Source: Trichomonas tenax
Taxonomy: Eukaryota; Parabasalia; Trichomonadida; Trichomonadidae
Length of the DNA: 30,666 nucleotides
Direction: 5' to 3'
Assembly: GCA_023091735.1 (NCBI GenBank)
Contig: JALKBU010000616.1
Span: 1-30,666 of the forward strand
Made by a program: the position numbers and the translations under genes. The notes beneath the pieces were generated by a model. That model searched no databases. It was not told the origin of the DNA and saw only the letters and a list, made by a program, of their open reading frames with translations. How positions within the stretch are numbered: the first letter of the stretch is position 1; every line of letters starts with the position of its first letter. Positions 27,817 through 30,666 of the stretch are shown one piece after another.

Positions 27817-28282
27817 AGGAAGGAGGCAATGCATTGTATGGAACAATTTTACAGCGAAACAATGACCGAACAATGAAGATATTTAATGGCCTTTTGATAT
27901 TTTCGGTTTCATGTGACGGGAGTTAACCCACAGCACATTCGGGATGGGTTAATGAAATATGTTGAGCGAGATCATCCGTAGTGCATAAATTGATTTCCGG
28001 ATTTTGGTTTTGTGTTGAATTTGGTTCCTGATCGCCGCGTTTCCGCTAATTGTAAGGACAAACACAGAGTTTTGCGTGATTGGAGAAAAATGCAAGAAAC
28101 GATATTCAATTTTTTTTATTTCGCAAATTGAAGAGTGTCACTTTTATTCAATAAAATCTCGAATGCTGCATCATACACTGAAGCAAATCAAATGCATAAG
28201 ACTCCATTTCCATTTAAGTAATGAAATTTTAACAAGATTAAATTGAATTCAGCTAACCATTGAGAAGTTTACGGCATTTCAA
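27817..28282. other. Intergenic between coiled-coil gene and pyrophosphatase; promoter region of the latter
   Basis: About 466 bases. They hold the hairpin at 27923-27952 and, just before the pyrophosphatase ATG, short CA-centred motifs (CCATTG at 28258 and GCATTTC at 28274) that could serve as initiator elements. I see no protein-coding frame. Confidence 0.4.
27923..27952. repeat. Perfect 8-bp inverted repeat (hairpin)
   Basis: TTAACCCA and TGGGTTAA flank a 14-base loop. It lies in a locally GC-richer patch about 330 bases before the pyrophosphatase start and about 110 after the coiled-coil stop. It could be a 3' RNA structure, a protein site or chance. Confidence 0.4.
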
Positions 28283-28990
28283 ATGGCTCTTCTCTGCGCA
28301 AATGGACGCTACACTGTTAACGGTGGTATCTTCATGCCAGGACATGAAGAAGACTGCAGAGCATACACAGAAGCACTCATTGACAAGGTAAACGACGATG
28401 ATAACAAAGAAAGTGTGAAATATGAGAGAAAGCTTTATCAGGCGCATCCTCTCCACGGTGTTTCCATTGGCAAGGAATGCCCAGATATTGTTTCGGCCAT
28501 CATTGAGATCCCAATGGGCTCTCGCGTTAAGACAGAGCTCGACCAGCCAACCGGTCTTATCTGCGTTGACAGAATTCTGCACTCCTCTACAGTATACCCA
28601 GCTAACTACGGTTTCATTCCAGAAACATTGGCCGGTGACACTAACCCATTGGATATCGTCGTTCTTTGCTCCATAGAGGTCCCAGCTAGATCAATTATGC
28701 ACGTCAGACCGATCGGAATTGTCGGAATGACGAACAATGGAAAGATTGATGAGAAAGTTATCGCAGTATCTATCGGTGATCCAGAGTTTAACATCTACAC
28801 CGACATTGACCAACTTCCTCCGTTCAAGCTCATCATGATCAACCAGTTCTTCATTGATTATAAGAAGTTAGAGCGTGCCAACGTTATTGTTAAGAAACCA
28901 AAATCTGCAGATGTTGCTAAGCGCGTCATTTGCGAATACCATGAGAACTACCTGAAGCAGTACATTGATCCTGTCGAGCAGAAGCAATAA
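28283..28990 (+). CDS. Family I soluble inorganic pyrophosphatase, with two active-site Asp positions changed
   Basis: The 235-residue frame from ATG 28283 to TAA 28988-28990 matches soluble PPases, which hydrolyse pyrophosphate in the cytosol and drive biosynthetic reactions. Conserved landmarks are CVDRI (Arg97), VYPANYGFIPETL (Tyr105, Tyr109), GDTNPLDIVV (Asp119, Asp124), MTNNGKIDEKVIAV (Asp156, Lys158) and FFIDYKKLE (Tyr193, Lys194). Compared with the E. coli enzyme, two of the five metal-binding or catalytic aspartates are Asn: Asn121 at the place of Asp67 and Asn151 at that of Asp97. About 70 residues precede the catalytic core, including a Cys-containing N-terminus (MALLCANGRY), longer than the bacterial enzyme. 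Codon use is biased to C-ending and G-ending codons, suggesting strong expression. The bases before the start read CATTTCAAATG, a plausible initiator context. Confidence 0.92.
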   Translation: MALLCANGRYTVNGGIFMPGHEEDCRAYTEALIDKVNDDDNKESVKYERKLYQAHPLHGVSIGKECPDIVSAIIEIPMGSRVKTELDQPTGLICVDRILHSSTVYPANYGFIPETLAGDTNPLDIVVLCSIEVPARSIMHVRPIGIVGMTNNGKIDEKVIAVSIGDPEFNIYTDIDQLPPFKLIMINQFFIDYKKLERANVIVKKPKSADVAKRVICEYHENYLKQYIDPVEQKQ

Positions 28991-30540
28991 ATATTGTTAT
29001 TTTTTTCGTTCCCAAAGTCAAAATTTTGGCAATTTTATATACTTTACGTGTCATAAATTTCTCTACATGTTATAAATATTAAATTTTTCAAATAACAATA
29101 CACAAAAGGAGGGAAACTCGACGGTTAGGAAAAATTTTTCATCTCGGGTGTGAAAAGTTCTCACTCCAGAGAAATCTGTAATTTCAAAGCGGATAAATTG
29201 GGGCTCAGAGCCTGGAATAGCTACGGATGCAATAGTTACAGCATGTAAAATTCGAGATTTCATGGATTAAAACTTCGATAGTTCTGATTAAAAATGAATA
29301 TTGTTTGCGCACTCTCTCATGTACTACACACCTCCTAAATGCTCATAAAATGAATGCTGGATCAATCAAAATCATATGTTAAAAACGCGATTTTTGGACC
29401 TTTATAACAAATCAGCTTCAAGTAAAACATATAACATACACACAATAGCCAACTATTGTTGTATCAAATTATCATAGAGTTGGTTAAAAACAAATTACCA
29501 ATTTTGAAATACAAATTACATCTCATCTTTTGAATTCGTAAGCAATACATTTTACATCATTGATACAACTCACATATGATAGTGGTTATATGTATGTAAT
29601 TATAGAAACTGATTACTCAATATTACAGTTTTTCATTATTGATTTAATGATAATTTTTAAAATTTATGATCTATTAATAAGTTGAATACAATTTAGTATG
29701 CTAGTTCAGCATATTTTTGTCAAAATCTAAGCTTTATTTGAGTCTTTGTTATTATGAGTAATTCATTAAATGTATTATTTATTACTCCAGTTCTCAATAC
29801 GTGGTATGTTTCAATGCTACATGTGTGTCATTGGGAGGTGTGTGCTGAGTCATTTTAAAAGAATCAAATATAATCAAAATTTATAAGCTTGGGATTTAAA
29901 GACTTTGTAGATGTGGTTTCGCATTAAAGTCGGTATTTTATATGAATCCGTGAGTATTTTGTGCAGTTTTCATTATTTTTGTAGTAGATCAAATTGATAT
30001 TACATATAAATATTCTCTATTAAAGGATGTGTTATGAATATTACATATAAGCATGAAATATATATCAAGGAGAGTGTGCATTTCCGTGTTTTGACTGCAT
30101 TTAAAATTTCGATACTATTTAGAGAAAGATTGGTAATTTCTTTTTCCTCAATCCCCGTTCATAATTTTGTCAGGTGGGACACCTGGAGCTACAGCCCAAA
30201 GATGGAGGCCTGTTTCCTGAAAGAAGGGAGTTTTCCTACTTTTGAATACGCGGTAATACGATGGGGGAAAGAAAAACTTTAATAAATTCGGGTACAAGAG
30301 GCGAATTAACACTATGTTATTCAAATTTTTGCCAATTTGAAAAAAACGATTGCTTGGGTGATTGTAAATATGTGCAATTTTTTGATTCAAAATTTTCTCA
30401 AAAGTGGATTTTGAATATTGCTTATCTCTCTACAGATAACAAGAAAAAGAAGAAATAACTAATTGTCAAATGATGCTGTTTTCTCTCAAAAATATTCTAT
30501 AGTAAACAATTTTGTGAGAAAAATAGACGTGTAGAGAATG
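28991..30540. other. AT-rich region without a convincing gene
   Basis: About 1.55 kb between the pyrophosphatase and the right terminal repeat. Three short frames exist (minus 29063-29263, plus 30034-30282, minus 30148-30390), none with a family signature. A GC-richer island near 30165-30220 holds a small palindromic patch (CAGGTGGGACACCTG). No tRNA or other RNA gene was recognised. Confidence 0.5.
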
Positions 30541-30666
30541 GGACTGGGACAAAATAGAACAACGTGCTTTTCTGACATGTAACTTATTTTTGGCATGTAA
30601 AGTCAGGATGTCAAAATAAAGGAAAGTGACGTGATTGCGCGGGAAAAATGGAAAAGTGTCAATAGG
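30541..30666 (+). repeat. Terminal inverted repeat, right copy, running off the window
   Basis: This is the inverted counterpart of 2170-2297, with four substitutions and a 2-base length difference. It begins sharply at GGACTGGGAC and continues to the last base, so the rest of the element is probably to the right. TGACATGTAA and its near copy TGGCATGTAA lie within it. Confidence 0.7.

Noticed and set aside
29063..29263. A 66-residue minus-strand frame with an ATG
   Set aside because: The sequence is not unlike protein, but it is short, has no family resemblance and no context.
30034..30390. Overlapping short frames on both strands near the right end
   Set aside because: No recognisable domain; each is under 85 codons in AT-rich DNA.
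1..30666. CRISPR arrays, rRNA genes, bacterial operons, riboswitches
   Set aside because: None were seen. There are no regularly spaced direct repeats, no rRNA signature, and all genes look eukaryotic.

Overview
The window looks like nuclear DNA of a trichomonad parasite, most probably Trichomonas vaginalis or a close relative. Five things point there. The DNA is AT-rich and densely packed with intronless genes. One gene matches the trichomonad initiator-binding (IBD) family. There is a decayed ankyrin gene of the large DUF3447-like family. A eukaryotic tRNA-Leu with A and B boxes is present. The left edge carries a gene for a phage-type tail-collar protein, as in Maverick/Polinton DNA transposons. 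Species assignment is inference; nothing in the sequence fixes it.

Positions 1-2297 look like the damaged end of a Maverick-type element. They hold the C-terminus of an unknown protein, a tail-collar gene lacking an N-terminus, a small ORF, a frameshifted ORF and a terminal sequence of about 128 bp. The same terminal sequence, inverted and about 95% identical, lies at 30541-30666. The 28 kb between them is therefore either host DNA caught between two element ends (preferred, because identity stops abruptly on the inner side and the element-like gene lies outside) or a very large element containing host genes.

The host block, left to right: a glutamine-rich relic (2667-2843); a 1000-residue coiled-coil protein (+); a 1239-residue alpha-helical repeat-like protein (-); a hypothetical gene with an in-frame TAG upstream (-); tRNA-Leu(CAA) (-), divergent from the condensin subunit SMC4 (+); a fragment of an AAAP amino-acid transporter (-); an ankyrin pseudogene (+); a small E2F-like protein with tandem winged helices (-); an adaptin pseudogene (-); an IBD protein (-); a PH plus leucine-rich-repeat protein of CARMIL type (-); a coiled-coil frame (-) lying directly after, and in frame with, a DUSP-USP deubiquitinase (-); another coiled-coil protein (+); and a soluble family I inorganic pyrophosphatase (+). 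About 1.5 kb of AT-rich DNA without a convincing gene precedes the right terminal repeat.

No operon-like pathway links these genes. SMC4, the E2F-like protein and the deubiquitinase could all serve cell-cycle or chromosome functions, but that is only thematic. The most notable points are the paired element ends, the tandem-domain E2F whose second recognition helix has diverged, a pyrophosphatase with Asn at two positions that are normally Asp, and repeated TAG codons that interrupt otherwise continuous frames, above all between the deubiquitinase and the coiled-coil frame. The number of broken genes is high and fits the pseudogene-rich genomes of trichomonads.
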